Part shown: positions 37,201 to 41,588 of the stretch, piece by piece
Numbering within the stretch: the stretch's first letter is position 1
Layout: the number at the start of each line of letters is the position of its first letter
Virus record (IMG/VR): IMGVR_UViG_3300042691_016209
Location: 1 to 52,548 of that record
Reading direction: 5' to 3' (one strand)
DNA: 52,548 bases
DNA from: a virus
Position numbers and translations under genes: made by a program
The notes under the pieces: generated by a model
Told to the model about the DNA's origin: nothing
Seen by the model: only the letters and a program-made list of their open reading frames with translations
The model's database searches: none

Positions 37201-37959
37201 TTCACGATGTTTGGTAGCACCACGTTCCTTCAGATGAACAAGGTTTTCCAATCTATTGATAATGTATTGAAATATGTTGGGGCAGGTAAGGTTCCTCGCA
37301 GGAAAGATATGCGTGCCCTTGCATTGAACTTGGGAATCTCGAACGCACTGTTCATCGCTACATCCAACATATTCAGGTTGATGTCAGGCGACAAGGAAGA
37401 CGAGGAAGAAGTGTTGCAAAGAATTGAAGCATCTTTGCTTGGAGCGGAATTGTTATATCAAATACCATTCTTTGGATGGGGATTTGAATATGCCATGAAT
37501 TATGTCAATGGAGACAAACGCAAGCCAATATCCGATATCGTGAATCCTTTGCAACCCGTCATCAAGGATGCTGTCAAGGTTTATGAATCAGGAGAACCAA
37601 TCAAAGCAGTGATTCCGATTATTGAACTTGCAATCGGTGCACAAATAGACCCCGTGATTGGATTGTACAATGCATTCAGCGACGGGTTCAATGAGGACTC
37701 CATGTATGATATGTTGGGTGTGTCCAAGTCGTACAGACCGGGATTCGGTCAGCAGAAGAGAGAGAAGAAAGAAGATACTGAAGAACTTACCAAGGAAGAG
37801 ATGAAAAGATACTTCCCTGATGAGTACAACATAATCTATCGGAACCCTGCCGTGATGAAAGCAGAGGAATTTGAAAAGGGTTATGAAAAGCAAGTCGAGG
37901 AAATCGAAAGAAATGCAATGGACGCTGCATTTGGATACAAGCCGAAGGAAAAAGAATAG
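28240..37959 (+). CDS. Giant polyvalent virion protein (3239 aa) with peptidase-like and GNAT-like domains
   Basis: A single uninterrupted 3239-residue frame. Visible parts in order: two near-identical 26-residue repeats (residues 10-35 and 43-68); charged helices; a domain near 405-480 (RRVPMISEDGERSTVRFTSV, IPTLFP); a Gly/Ala-rich hydrophobic stretch at about 790-870 (GAATGAAIGGVTGGPIGAGA) that could insert in a membrane; a GNAT-like domain around 1387-1505 with EGRGAGSRLL; a zincin-like HEVAH at 1614-1618 with a downstream ESHEEFLVEF; long coiled coils; and a C-terminal domain (about 2930-3060) of a type seen in polyvalent phage proteins. The position matches T7 gp16. It is probably packaged and ejected with DNA, delivering enzymes into the host. 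I found no RNA-polymerase DxDGD motif. Confidence 0.7.
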   Translation: MDKETLKKVLAEFVATVNSNTSQTEDEILSKFPELKGYDKNVLGEFVATVNSNKSQTEDEILSKFPELTANMAKPINEPQKKKVGPIAMESSLGGGLLASTGTEQPVKSVTETVAPVIGLMKPQQQEVQAPLVPQTPVQKMTEYFQEQPVQGEGERERQEISKRISEYSEKLKRGEISAAQFVQLVNYEKGQKISSYTDEEIIAAYQKAQKEKDPGLFFSSTPSQYLHGTYSTPEGVPQEIQEALRQRQEKLKKGDITSEEILKKIKADEEKEFKLSNQAALQNPEFAQLLNIIDDKYIQKGEEDAVKELNEKFSKYGLHFAQSGAGSYVTVRTADGLNEMEFKFGDRNRDYSSYADAYPDISSNRAALKRFIVENARNPEELKIENEDYLTKALKARELRRVPMISEDGERSTVRFTSVEVDGKNYVIPTLFPKNPTSYTSNPQDWMEILDVEDAFAEAKKRGEVFQFDNKEDANRFAEGEWKDIGIHDLEGKKFYEARGLDYMAEKRKWDEYNKVQDELDVMNAMLNGKFEDISPAERMRYPHLFGSDGKPLYIYGTGSKSFNQRYNELKGRRNSLIEQTHDEAFDAMYNMGLSSKSDSGPVQKAREDFDLFLEKRRSEEVANAVKTNLFAKEQYDLVNGISQNSFGVPLSEIDNVVPKTEDEANAIDQIRREKVRIEYMRDIASTNYENASLYYDRKWNKKVSEDYAENVSAFINSAKQGWYRGKAADAIWWAALGVYDVEEQGSREELSQKISEYFKLSQEGPESRVWARYETGREGTGMKTFLTDPFEFISTVAVTSFAQMLPLGFKIVPATTTTGAATGAAIGGVTGGPIGAGAGFITGGGYGFGTGVAATSFALEYSNAIFDVMGQKINPATGYPYDITNPKDVEAALMNQEVWDEGHDRGLKRGIPIAIVDFLGGRLAGRVFNVAKTAPITMRTGALIAERFVVDPIAEGLGEYAAQVVSGDDVNMNEVILEMIGGPGQQAPMMSLNLLKKSYNNELTAHAYNLTDINNLAMETTSDERITSWVNNMKRLGKIDDDVSQRVLENVGLRREARELLGTTKSTLGIKSNATREVESRVMQLLAAKKEMSSTDSRKAIFGEKIKAVNNELATIAETGKMVPESERSNFEVFSAFTQREGVSNYKIDGRTLTKKQFDTWMENATKRRLLKSRVQVLNDEDTKQKYEEKVYAILKQKTGQVPVLSETGISETVEGRAPEAEFEGVTREGVQAEETLTEATPEQNETEAISQDIESSRTRLEELNDLIPQPLSQIGKSVTDRFQQGQMNEQETQSLFSTLADRLNNKKKLTDAQQAVYDANKERVDEIRGLVSERNDLNTEVSELESIIESRESKQSFKPTEAADFTVEEALDEDGEVDYEAEQQVRAIARERNLGITSDREIAFVARNENGDVIGGAFRSFDPQTKKYTFDVVVSQEAEGRGAGSRLLDAVRQVPMDVREAVPGTKVEVDVVNPAMQEMLRRRGYVVTKRLGGDRVLMAPRKAKKAAKPTKPKQTVSAKSQTDVESLSLRSTQNKRRIISQAVRAINVLSKILPDLEIFIHETREEYNDTVSKLNGRENSAGNFAIIGRGPNQKLRIDINLSVANENTVAHEVAHAVMMKAFGENVKLFKSFRNQISKILSDSTNEQLNQFASRYSEAESHEEFLVEFAALLSNNPKALGQSLVQKIANAINDVVSKITGGRFVPFKGAVNARQIIDFMNTFATAMAEGIEISESDIQAIAQNLSVPIGNPVVISRSAIGNPVSFPKTPSSLSFVTDKYKFDFQSFLQDVIDTKKKVWFWMADQLGRGYYFDEAIGKEHYLDAGPSFALDPDNINKKVLWASGLSKKTLEKKIKNSDYIFFISGSPQKAKLFNKSVLNFIAQRINKKSDFNSFRDALNNFDGGRTKTLEKIVDILSNVNSFQELQDSPKRKEFLIAIDDINKLKTAKKGSLKALLSDFDVFIDLNEFRDGFYRENGFDQNDIMLVGKPTGVGGKAKHSTYEYEILGEVIGVPDVKVNSWDIMPKEIKDKYPSFKGRESETKSQQMKVIAAETGKVRKLEQIQGLEVVSKSQLPVDEQVKSMSSLLPDEIRTMQSIINIGRENGFSDSAIKEVLKSRGYKVRDIEAEMRVNIDPFTELPTAFTNVEGGVNEGLKLFREVRAQLATWIASQTRKPSDAKVRAMGVEFMKNNPIYKAQKQTTQMELTYAFDKSLGRPGGVRIQRVMDNIVNNLKSRVGGIKAKELQAAKIKLKNVINELLMSVDVVKSKNAQKILDILANSKENTILRDLERIMPMIEQERERMMKASIKEMVSLINEKAKKARTSTGKVRSKGIDSIGQSFFASAKSVLDAVLKNDEKKIAELQSLVDDAIADGRLADVLEKQEAGAELTSKEESIANIALALDMFQDIQSLDVEQVKDLIESLKMMRSESIKRLKVNKQIQASQYEFLRRQGENQARETMPVLFNPDGTPKTSDRLAQEQAQIWESFSKLKLFDAVKKLHARWKAQRGTGVKDFFMNNLAHLATICSSLDNPAKGRTFFTDNIYKPLNRAKELSLRGYYKQMSILDSMANTIPNVTKGYKQIKQMLSKLGMQEIEINGVKEKYSADKLLRIYALSLNDVQRKKLENMGWNQDKIDEVKKILGPELISFSERLVEYLSNDYFNSVNDVYRFVNNVNLGYVTNYFPTRTEPTKVSAELLRDGNFNGIFNAEVAPALKERKDVSGDVQLNFDFTDVVEDHFKSMERYKAYAWEVKKISAIFKNKSVDTFITQARIKPIMSQLVNYAITPSAGKANMRTILSDIINRYTGYALFGKLMQIPKQAISSFVNAYEDYSYFPEGSKVPGVIKSPVDLMMFALDSAVVMATLPKWSKMAYKESATFRERWEKGVEGDVYGLEGGGNIYIPIDKRGTKYAMARRAAKKAGAAPTMIGDALGVMGYMVNLRRNMINGMPLEKAVEVFNDYNATAQTRRETEKNILQVDNSDTSRAFTMFGSTTFLQMNKVFQSIDNVLKYVGAGKVPRRKDMRALALNLGISNALFIATSNIFRLMSGDKEDEEEVLQRIEASLLGAELLYQIPFFGWGFEYAMNYVNGDKRKPISDIVNPLQPVIKDAVKVYESGEPIKAVIPIIELAIGAQIDPVIGLYNAFSDGFNEDSMYDMLGVSKSYRPGFGQQKREKKEDTEELTKEEMKRYFPDEYNIIYRNPAVMKAEEFEKGYEKQVEEIERNAMDAAFGYKPKEKE
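28267..28443 (+). repeat. Tandem duplication at the start of the giant gene
   Basis: Two 78-base copies (28267-28344 and 28366-28443) encode almost the same 26 residues, L-x-EFVATVNSNxSQTEDE followed by ILSKFPEL. DNA identity is also high, with only scattered substitutions, so the duplication looks recent or kept homogenised. The unit resembles a short three-helix or UBA-like docking element; the function is unknown. Confidence 0.9.
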
Positions 37960-37981
37960 GAGTGTGCTCGAACACACTCCT
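37958..37981 (-). terminator. Convergent-junction hairpin terminator (dispersed family, copy 5)
   Basis: AGGAGTGTG...CACACTCCT with core TCGA. On the minus strand the non-Watson-Crick pair is U-G and the hairpin is followed by ATTCTTTTTCC; on the plus strand it is a C-A mismatch. It starts within the stop codon of the giant gene and lies eight bases from the tRNA 3' end, so it most likely terminates the leftward early operon after the tRNA, and may also act on the rightward late operon. Confidence 0.75.
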
Positions 37982-37988
37982 GTTCTTG

Positions 37989-38061
37989 TGGGAGAGGTGG
38001 GACTCGAACCCACAACTTACTGATTATGAGTCAGGCACTCTGACCTTTGAGTTACACTCCC
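37989..38061 (-). tRNA. tRNA with CAT anticodon (Met or Ile2)
   Basis: 73-base cloverleaf on the minus strand: acceptor GGGAGTG/CTCTCCC (one T-T mismatch), D stem ACTC/GAGT, anticodon loop CTCATAA, T arm GTGGG-TTCGAGT-CCCAC, discriminator A. The CAT anticodon means elongator Met or lysidine-modified Ile. Initiator features are lacking (the first pair is G-C). The 3' CCA is not encoded. The 5' end overlaps the end of the neighbouring small gene by 10 bases. Confidence 0.9.
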
Positions 38062-38321
38062 GATGACTTTTTGAGGATATCAATCAGTTGTTGGAGGGTA
38101 TCAAGGTCGTCGAATACAAAGTTATTGTAGTCGAGTATCTTGATAATCCACTTATCATCCTGAACTTCGTCAGATGCGGATGATATTAGTTGCATCGAAC
38201 GCTGACCAAAGTCATAGTAGTAGTACCTGAATTTTGAATCACCACTTTCTTTTTTGGATACGTTTACGACTTTGAATCCAAGTCTTTTTAGGTCTTTTTC
38301 GGATATATCTATTTTTTCCAT
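38052..38321 (-). CDS. Hypothetical protein
   Basis: 89 residues from the ATG at 38321 (MEKIDISEKDLKRLGFKVVN). An upstream in-frame ATG would overlap the peptidase gene heavily, whereas this one follows an AT-rich leader with a TAATTTTG box. The protein is acidic, with a beta-hairpin-like FRYYYYDF strand, and ends in a helix (DLDTLQQLIDILKKS). The pattern (helix, strands, acidic Asp-Asn-Phe loop, C-terminal helix) is common in small phage proteins of unknown role. It is the last protein gene of the leftward operon. Confidence 0.65.
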   Translation of the reverse strand: MEKIDISEKDLKRLGFKVVNVSKKESGDSKFRYYYYDFGQRSMQLISSASDEVQDDKWIIKILDYNNFVFDDLDTLQQLIDILKKSSGV

Positions 38322-38326
38322 ATCTG

Positions 38327-38334
38327 CAAAATTA
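38327..38334 (-). promoter_or_regulatory. Possible -7 box (TAATTTTG)
   Basis: On the minus strand TAATTTTG matches TAnnTTTG and ends five bases before the ATG at 38321. If used, the transcript would be nearly leaderless. AT-rich sequence makes chance matches likely, so this is a weak call. Confidence 0.25.
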
Positions 38335-38386
38335 CAGGATGCAAGACCGCACACCCAACATCCACCATCTTTTGAGGGGAAGCAAA

Positions 38387-38779
38387 TCATAGAAGAGGCT
38401 TGATAATCTTCACAATCTCGGCAGTTTCGTAATCTGCCCATGTGATAATCTCTTCCTCTTTGTTGATATCGTAGTGATGCAGGTCAATTGAATGATGCAG
38501 GAGTTCATGGAATACAACCCTTGTTGTCTCGACATCGTCGTTGCATCTGCTGAGGTTGATGTATACGAACCTCCTGTCGCCCCACGTGTACCTGTTGGTA
38601 TCCTTCGGGTAGTAGTTGCTCCACCCTGCTATGTATGATGACTCGGATGTGTTTGGGTGTTTGCGACAATCGTCTGCGTTCAGACCATGCAAATCACTGA
38701 CACCGAAGTAGTCGAACATCTCGCATGGGCATTTGGACAGCATCAGGTCGTATGTGTTCCTTTCTATTACTATCATCAT
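38387..38779 (-). CDS. Small zinc-metallopeptidase-like protein (HELLHH)
   Basis: 130 residues. The motif VVFHELLHHSIDLHH (residues 88-102) is a zincin HExxH site with H91, E92 and H95; acidic residues at 108-120 could supply the third ligand. The N-terminal part has a Cys/His-containing stretch (KCPCEMF, GLNADDCRKH). Compact phage zincins like this are seen as minimal peptidases, some related to ImmA/IrrE, but no repressor partner is apparent. It overlaps its upstream neighbour by four bases (ATGA). Actual catalysis is unproven. Confidence 0.6.
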   Translation of the reverse strand: MMIVIERNTYDLMLSKCPCEMFDYFGVSDLHGLNADDCRKHPNTSESSYIAGWSNYYPKDTNRYTWGDRRFVYINLSRCNDDVETTRVVFHELLHHSIDLHHYDINKEEEIITWADYETAEIVKIIKPLL

Positions 38780-39072
38780 CGCTTTGTAGATTTTCCGCTC
38801 TTGCCATTCCTTGCACGGTTGGTGGAACGCTTTTCGGTTGTCAGTTTACCGCCACGTGTATGCGATGCGTCCATTCCATCACCGTATCCTTCTGTCTGCC
38901 TGTTGAACTTGTTCAACTCTTCCCTGTAATTCTTCCTCTCCTCAGTGGAGTGGTACTTCTTGTTGTACTCGTTTTTCTTTTTCCTTGCTTCGGGGTTTGA
39001 AGCAAAGTATTTGGCAGATTGTGATTTGCCTGTGCTTTTACCTGCCAGTGAGTTTCTCTTCTTGGTATCCAT
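38776..39072 (-). CDS. Small basic protein (SHTRGG...NRARNG)
   Basis: 98 residues, highly basic and probably unfolded in isolation. The C-terminal motif DASHTRGGKLTTEKRSTNRA followed by RNG resembles a short conserved motif in many phage proteins (D.SH...G.l....k..NR.RNG) that I know without a proven function; it also recalls the end of HNH-type fragments. Centrally there is a KKKNEYNKKYHSTEERKNYR helix. It overlaps the peptidase gene by ATGA. Confidence 0.65.
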   Translation of the reverse strand: MDTKKRNSLAGKSTGKSQSAKYFASNPEARKKKNEYNKKYHSTEERKNYREELNKFNRQTEGYGDGMDASHTRGGKLTTEKRSTNRARNGKSGKSTKR

Positions 39073-39096
39073 GCCACTAAGATATCAAATTTCTTG

Positions 39097-39184
39097 CAGT
39101 CGGTGAGGGACTCGAACCCTCATCCCCTCGCCAAGCGAGGTTGCTACCCAAGGTGGTATTCATTCCCACTTACACCAACCGACC
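39097..39184 (-). tRNA. Type II tRNA-like gene, anticodon not resolvable
   Basis: 88 bases on the minus strand. The acceptor pairs fully (GGTCGGT with ACCGACT, one G-T), the T arm is canonical (GAGGG-TTCGAGT-CCCTC), and a variable-arm hairpin CCTCGC-TTG-GCGAGG is present, giving the size of a Leu/Ser/Tyr tRNA. The D and anticodon region (36 bases) does not fold into a standard 5-bp/7-nt anticodon arm with U33: the best hairpins are TACC/GGTA and GTGG/CCAC. It may be a degenerate or unusual tRNA. Confidence 0.5.
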
Positions 39185-39222
39185 TGATGGATTAACGTAG
39201 TTTTTATGCAGTAAACCTGAAG

Positions 39223-39456
39223 TTATGTGATATTTGGCAGACACACATCGCCAGTCCAATCACCTCCGACATTTGGGAACGTTGAGCCAGTACACCATTT
39301 AAACCCTCGTTCAACTCTTATCCAATATCCACCCATTAAGGCTTTAAATTTCGTTCCCAAAGGATATTCCCGAACAGGCTTATCTGCTCGAACCCAAACA
39401 TCACATAACAGCACATTGGCGTTATTGCTTTGTTCTTCGTTTGATACTTTTGTCAT
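39223..39456 (-). CDS. Hypothetical protein
   Basis: 77 residues, starting from ATG 39456 after an AT-rich leader (CTAAACTTTAATATT). Predicted small beta-barrel: ANVLLCDVWVRADKP, then YPLGTKFKALMGGYWIRVER, then a Trp/Cys/Gly-rich end (FKWCTGSTFPNVGGDW). The aromatic, Gly-rich second half suggests a compact domain, but I do not recognise a family. It lies downstream of a cluster of short genes linked by repeats. Confidence 0.6.
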   Translation of the reverse strand: MTKVSNEEQSNNANVLLCDVWVRADKPVREYPLGTKFKALMGGYWIRVERGFKWCTGSTFPNVGGDWTGDVCLPNIT

Positions 39457-39499
39457 AATATTAAAGTTTAGTATTTCTAATTAAATTTTGTAGCAACAA

Positions 39500-39818
39500 C
39501 GCCAATCTGCAAACCGTTAGCGGTAAGTTTGCTAATAACCTTCACGAAAGTTACTTTCTATTTCATAACACTTATCACATATCGAAGGCTTGCCATTACC
39601 ACAATTATCGCAAACCTCACCGCTAACAGGCGGTTGGCGCAATGCTAATTCACGGTACTTTGACAACGCTTGGCAAAATGCCCAGTGTTCTCTTTGAAGG
39701 TCTTTGTCCTCTAAACAAACCTCTATCTTGCTTTCAAGCCATTTAATGTATTCTTCCATTCTATTAAAATTTAGTTGTTAATAATACGCACTGCGCCAAC
39801 CGCCCAAACGTTAGTGGT
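39500..39818. repeat. Three copies of a 25-bp element around a small gene
   Basis: Copies: 39500-39524 (CGCCAATCTGCAAACCGTTA GCGGT), 39619-39641 in inverted orientation (ACCGCTAACAGGCGGTTGGC GCA) and 39792-39818 (starting TGCGCCAACCGCCCAAACGT). The shared parts are GCGCCAACCGCC and AACGTTAGYGGT. One lies on each side of the 39532-39759 gene and one inside it. Similar repeats are familiar from environmental Bacteroidota chromosomes, so this may be an imported segment. Confidence 0.6.
39532..39759 (-). CDS. Small zinc-ribbon-like protein
   Basis: 75 residues. The N-terminal helix (EEYIKWLESKIEVCLEDKDL) reads like a short coiled coil, followed by a CDNCGNGKPSICDKC motif near residues 50-64, four cysteines in two CxxC pairs suited to a single zinc ion. 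Helix-plus-zinc-knuckle proteins of this size are common in phage accessory regions; the target is unknown. Part of the coding sequence (39619-39641) is one copy of a dispersed 25-bp element that flanks the gene. Confidence 0.6.
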   Translation of the reverse strand: MEEYIKWLESKIEVCLEDKDLQREHWAFCQALSKYRELALRQPPVSGEVCDNCGNGKPSICDKCYEIESNFREGY

Positions 39819-39996
39819 AATTACTCAACTCACTTAATAAGTCTTGCAATGTTACCACATATCCAAGTCCTCTATTTTCTTTACATCTTGTCCATGCAGC
39901 AATTATTTCACCACTCGTGTAACTACTACTAACATCAGATATATGTAATTTTTTATCTGTGTCATTAAGTTCTGTGTTCATATTATCTTTTTTCAT
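39811..39996 (-). CDS. Hypothetical small protein
   Basis: 61 residues, ATG at 39996 preceded by an AT-rich leader (AAACTTAAATAAT). The N-terminal 20 residues are polar and Lys/Asp/Asn-rich, followed by SSSYTSGEIIAAWTRCKENR and a helix VTLQDLLSELSN. No family recognised. Its 3' end runs into the third copy of the 25-bp repeat at 39792-39818, so the last codons derive from that element. Confidence 0.5.
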   Translation of the reverse strand: MKKDNMNTELNDTDKKLHISDVSSSYTSGEIIAAWTRCKENRGLGYVVTLQDLLSELSNYH

Positions 39997-40051
39997 ATTA
40001 TTTAAGTTTATTGTTTCAATTTAAGAAAAAACTACATATATCTGAGAAACG

Positions 40052-40198
40052 TTACTTACGTTCCTCCACCCTAATTTGTATTTCGTTTCCTTTCTCACGT
40101 TCTATTTTATTTACTGCTTCTGTCAGTATCTTTTCAAGTTCTTCCTTTGAGTAGCCTATCCAATGTGAAACTACTTCTACTTTGTAAACTGTTGCCAT
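40052..40198 (-). CDS. Small hypothetical protein
   Basis: 48 residues read from ATG 40198: starts MATVYKVEVVSHWIGYSKEE, continues with a helix of mixed charge and ends IQIRVEERK. The start is preceded by CAATCAATCAATCAC, a leader shared with other genes of this operon, which supports it. A strand-helix-strand fold is likely (a ferredoxin-like half). Too short for a functional claim. Confidence 0.6.
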   Translation of the reverse strand: MATVYKVEVVSHWIGYSKEELEKILTEAVNKIEREKGNEIQIRVEERK

Positions 40199-40223
40199 TG
40201 TGATTGATTGATTGAAAACCTAA

Positions 40224-40250
40224 CCCCCATTGCCGGGGTGGCAACGGGGG
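40224..40250 (-). other. G/C-rich RNA hairpin between early genes
   Basis: On the minus strand CCCCCGTTGCC pairs with GGCAATGGGGG around an ACCCC loop: 11 bp with one G-U. On the plus strand the same position would be an A-C mismatch, so the fold fits the transcribed strand. No T-tract follows, so it is more likely an mRNA stability or processing element than a terminator. Confidence 0.55.
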
Positions 40251-40284
40251 AAGGATGTTGACTAAAAAAATAAAACACTGAGTA

Positions 40285-40656
40285 TTATGAGAAATCGGTA
40301 TAGCGAATATACTTAAATCCATCTTGCTTGTCGTAATAAACCATGACTTCATCTTTGAAAAATACCTCACCTTTTTTGTTCGCCACTTTGGTATAGATGA
40401 TGCCATCATCGCAAGACCAAATGATGATTGGGTTAAGTCTCTTGTCGACGAGTTTGATTAACGACTTGCCATCGATGGGCAAAGGATATGCTTGACTTAT
40501 GTTCTTGTATCGTTGAACTACTTTGACATATGCAATTGGTTCCCCATTTGATAGAATCTTGTAGTCAACGTCACTTGGAGACAGTTTCTGAAAGGAGCAT
40601 TTGTATATTGATACGAACCTTTCTATAGCCTTGTGTTCACGTTCATCACCTGTCAT
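40285..40656 (-). CDS. Hypothetical protein
   Basis: 123 residues. It begins MTGDEREHKAIERFVSIYKC and has a VDYKILSNGEPIAYVKVVQR segment that looks like a nuclease-type beta-hairpin core (strand, turn, strand with Glu and Lys), followed by IDGKSLIKLVDKRLNPIIIW. The D/E...G...Y-x-K layout is reminiscent of a holiday-junction or VRR-like PD-(D/E)XK fold, but the residues are not decisive. The start overlaps the end of the DnaA-like gene by 11 bases. Confidence 0.6.
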   Translation of the reverse strand: MTGDEREHKAIERFVSIYKCSFQKLSPSDVDYKILSNGEPIAYVKVVQRYKNISQAYPLPIDGKSLIKLVDKRLNPIIIWSCDDGIIYTKVANKKGEVFFKDEVMVYYDKQDGFKYIRYTDFS

Positions 40657-41062
40657 AAAGATTATTGATAATCTCGTGGTGAACTTTGAACGTGCGGAGT
40701 TGGTCCAATTCCTCCTCCATGGCTTTGATTCTCATGATGAGTTGCCTTCTCGTGAAGTCTCCATTCTCGGGGAGTTCCAATCCGATGAACTTTGACTTGA
40801 CGATGTTGTATTTGTGGTTCAGTTCCCTGATGTTGTTCAGCGCGAAGTCGCTTTGCTCCATGTAGTGGATGATTGTCGAGTGATGTTTTTTCAAACCATT
40901 GGCAACAGACACAAGAGTATATCCTTCATCAAGCATGATTTTTGCGTAAACATATCGAGCATCAACGATATCCCTCTTCCTCGATTTGTCCATGATATCG
41001 ACATTGAATGTCTCGTTGATAATGCTTTTAAGCATTTGTGATTGCACTTCGAACGTTTTCAT
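40646..41062 (-). CDS. DnaA domain IV-like DNA-binding protein
   Basis: 138 residues from ATG 41062; a longer in-frame TTG start is less likely. The core DIVDARYVYAKIMLDEGYTL followed by VSVANGLKKHHSTIIHYM matches the C-terminal DNA-binding domain of DnaA (basic loop plus helix-turn-helix; the HHSTIIHY part mirrors the DnaA signature HsTV.ha). It lacks the ATPase domain, so it would bind DnaA-box-like sites without acting as an initiator ATPase. The C-terminal half is a charged coiled coil. Candidate roles are phage origin binding or interference with host DnaA. A second such gene lies at 47341. Confidence 0.75.
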   Translation of the reverse strand: MKTFEVQSQMLKSIINETFNVDIMDKSRKRDIVDARYVYAKIMLDEGYTLVSVANGLKKHHSTIIHYMEQSDFALNNIRELNHKYNIVKSKFIGLELPENGDFTRRQLIMRIKAMEEELDQLRTFKVHHEIINNLYDR

Positions 41063-41366
41063 AATTGAATGATTGATTTGAGTTAATTGCGTCAAGAAAT
41101 TCGTCTACTTCGATAAGTTCAAAATCCGTGAAAACATGGATGTCGTCATCGTATTTGATGTATGTCAACTTGAAGAAAATGTCACCTGACTTCCCGCAAA
41201 CAGTGGATGTCCCGTTGACACTTGGCATCGTCGAAATGTTTTCGACAATCTGAGTTACTACATCATCTATTACCGACACCTCATACTTTTGAATCTTGTA
41301 TTGGAAGAACTCGTCGATTTCGAACAGGTCTTCTTCATCCTCTGTGTATGTCAGTTTTGATACCAT
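41028..41366 (-). CDS. Hypothetical acidic protein
   Basis: 112 residues from ATG 41366 (MVSKLTYTEDEEDLFEIDEF); the longer 136-residue version would overlap the nuclease gene by about 100 bases. Strongly acidic, with strands around SVIDDVVTQIVENIS and DIFFKLTYIKYDDDIHVFTD. No family recognised. It overlaps both neighbours in different frames (32 bases with the VRR-NUC gene, 35 with the DnaA-like gene), which shows tight packing. Confidence 0.6.
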   Translation of the reverse strand: MVSKLTYTEDEEDLFEIDEFFQYKIQKYEVSVIDDVVTQIVENISTMPSVNGTSTVCGKSGDIFFKLTYIKYDDDIHVFTDFELIEVDEFLDAINSNQSFNYENVRSAITNA

Positions 41367-41574
41367 ATGATTGAAGTTCTTTAATCCTAAAATCTTGTAG
41401 TGGAGAAACCTTACCTGTTTTGGTTTTAACCTCAACAAATATCACGTCTGAATCTCTTGGAATTGCAATCAGGTCGGGTATCCCATTCTTGTTGGTCTTC
41501 ATCAATTTGATGACATAATACCCTTGTTCCTCCAATTCCTTAATCTTCTTAGATTGTATCTGAGACTCAGTCAT
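41335..41574 (-). CDS. VRR-NUC domain nuclease
   Basis: 79 residues, a stand-alone VRR-NUC domain of usual minimal size. The PD-(D/E)XK core is visible as GIPDLIAI (D34) followed by VIFVEVKTKTGKVSPLQ (E48, K50) and a terminal YGIKTDIHRG strand. Such phage proteins are structure-specific endonucleases likely to act on branched DNA during replication or packaging. It precedes the helicase in gene-order terms (helicase, then this gene, in transcription), consistent with a replication-repair role. Confidence 0.85.
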   Translation of the reverse strand: MTESQIQSKKIKELEEQGYYVIKLMKTNKNGIPDLIAIPRDSDVIFVEVKTKTGKVSPLQDFRIKELQSYGIKTDIHRG

Positions 41575-41588
41575 TGTGGATTATTTAT

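Noticed and set aside
28240-37959. crAss-type RNA polymerase in the giant protein
   Set aside because: I looked for a DxDGD-type catalytic loop and found none; NNFDGG and NPDGTP strings lack the pattern. Absence by eye is not proof, but I do not make the claim.
39500-39818. Integron attC sites
   Set aside because: The repeats contain CGTTAGYGG, similar to attC ends, but not the RYYYAAC/GTTRRRY pair in proper order, and no integrase is present.
40134-40409. 91-residue minus frame overlapping two better genes
   Set aside because: It overlaps the 123-residue gene at 40285 and the 48-residue gene at 40052, crosses the hairpin between them, and has no leader motif.
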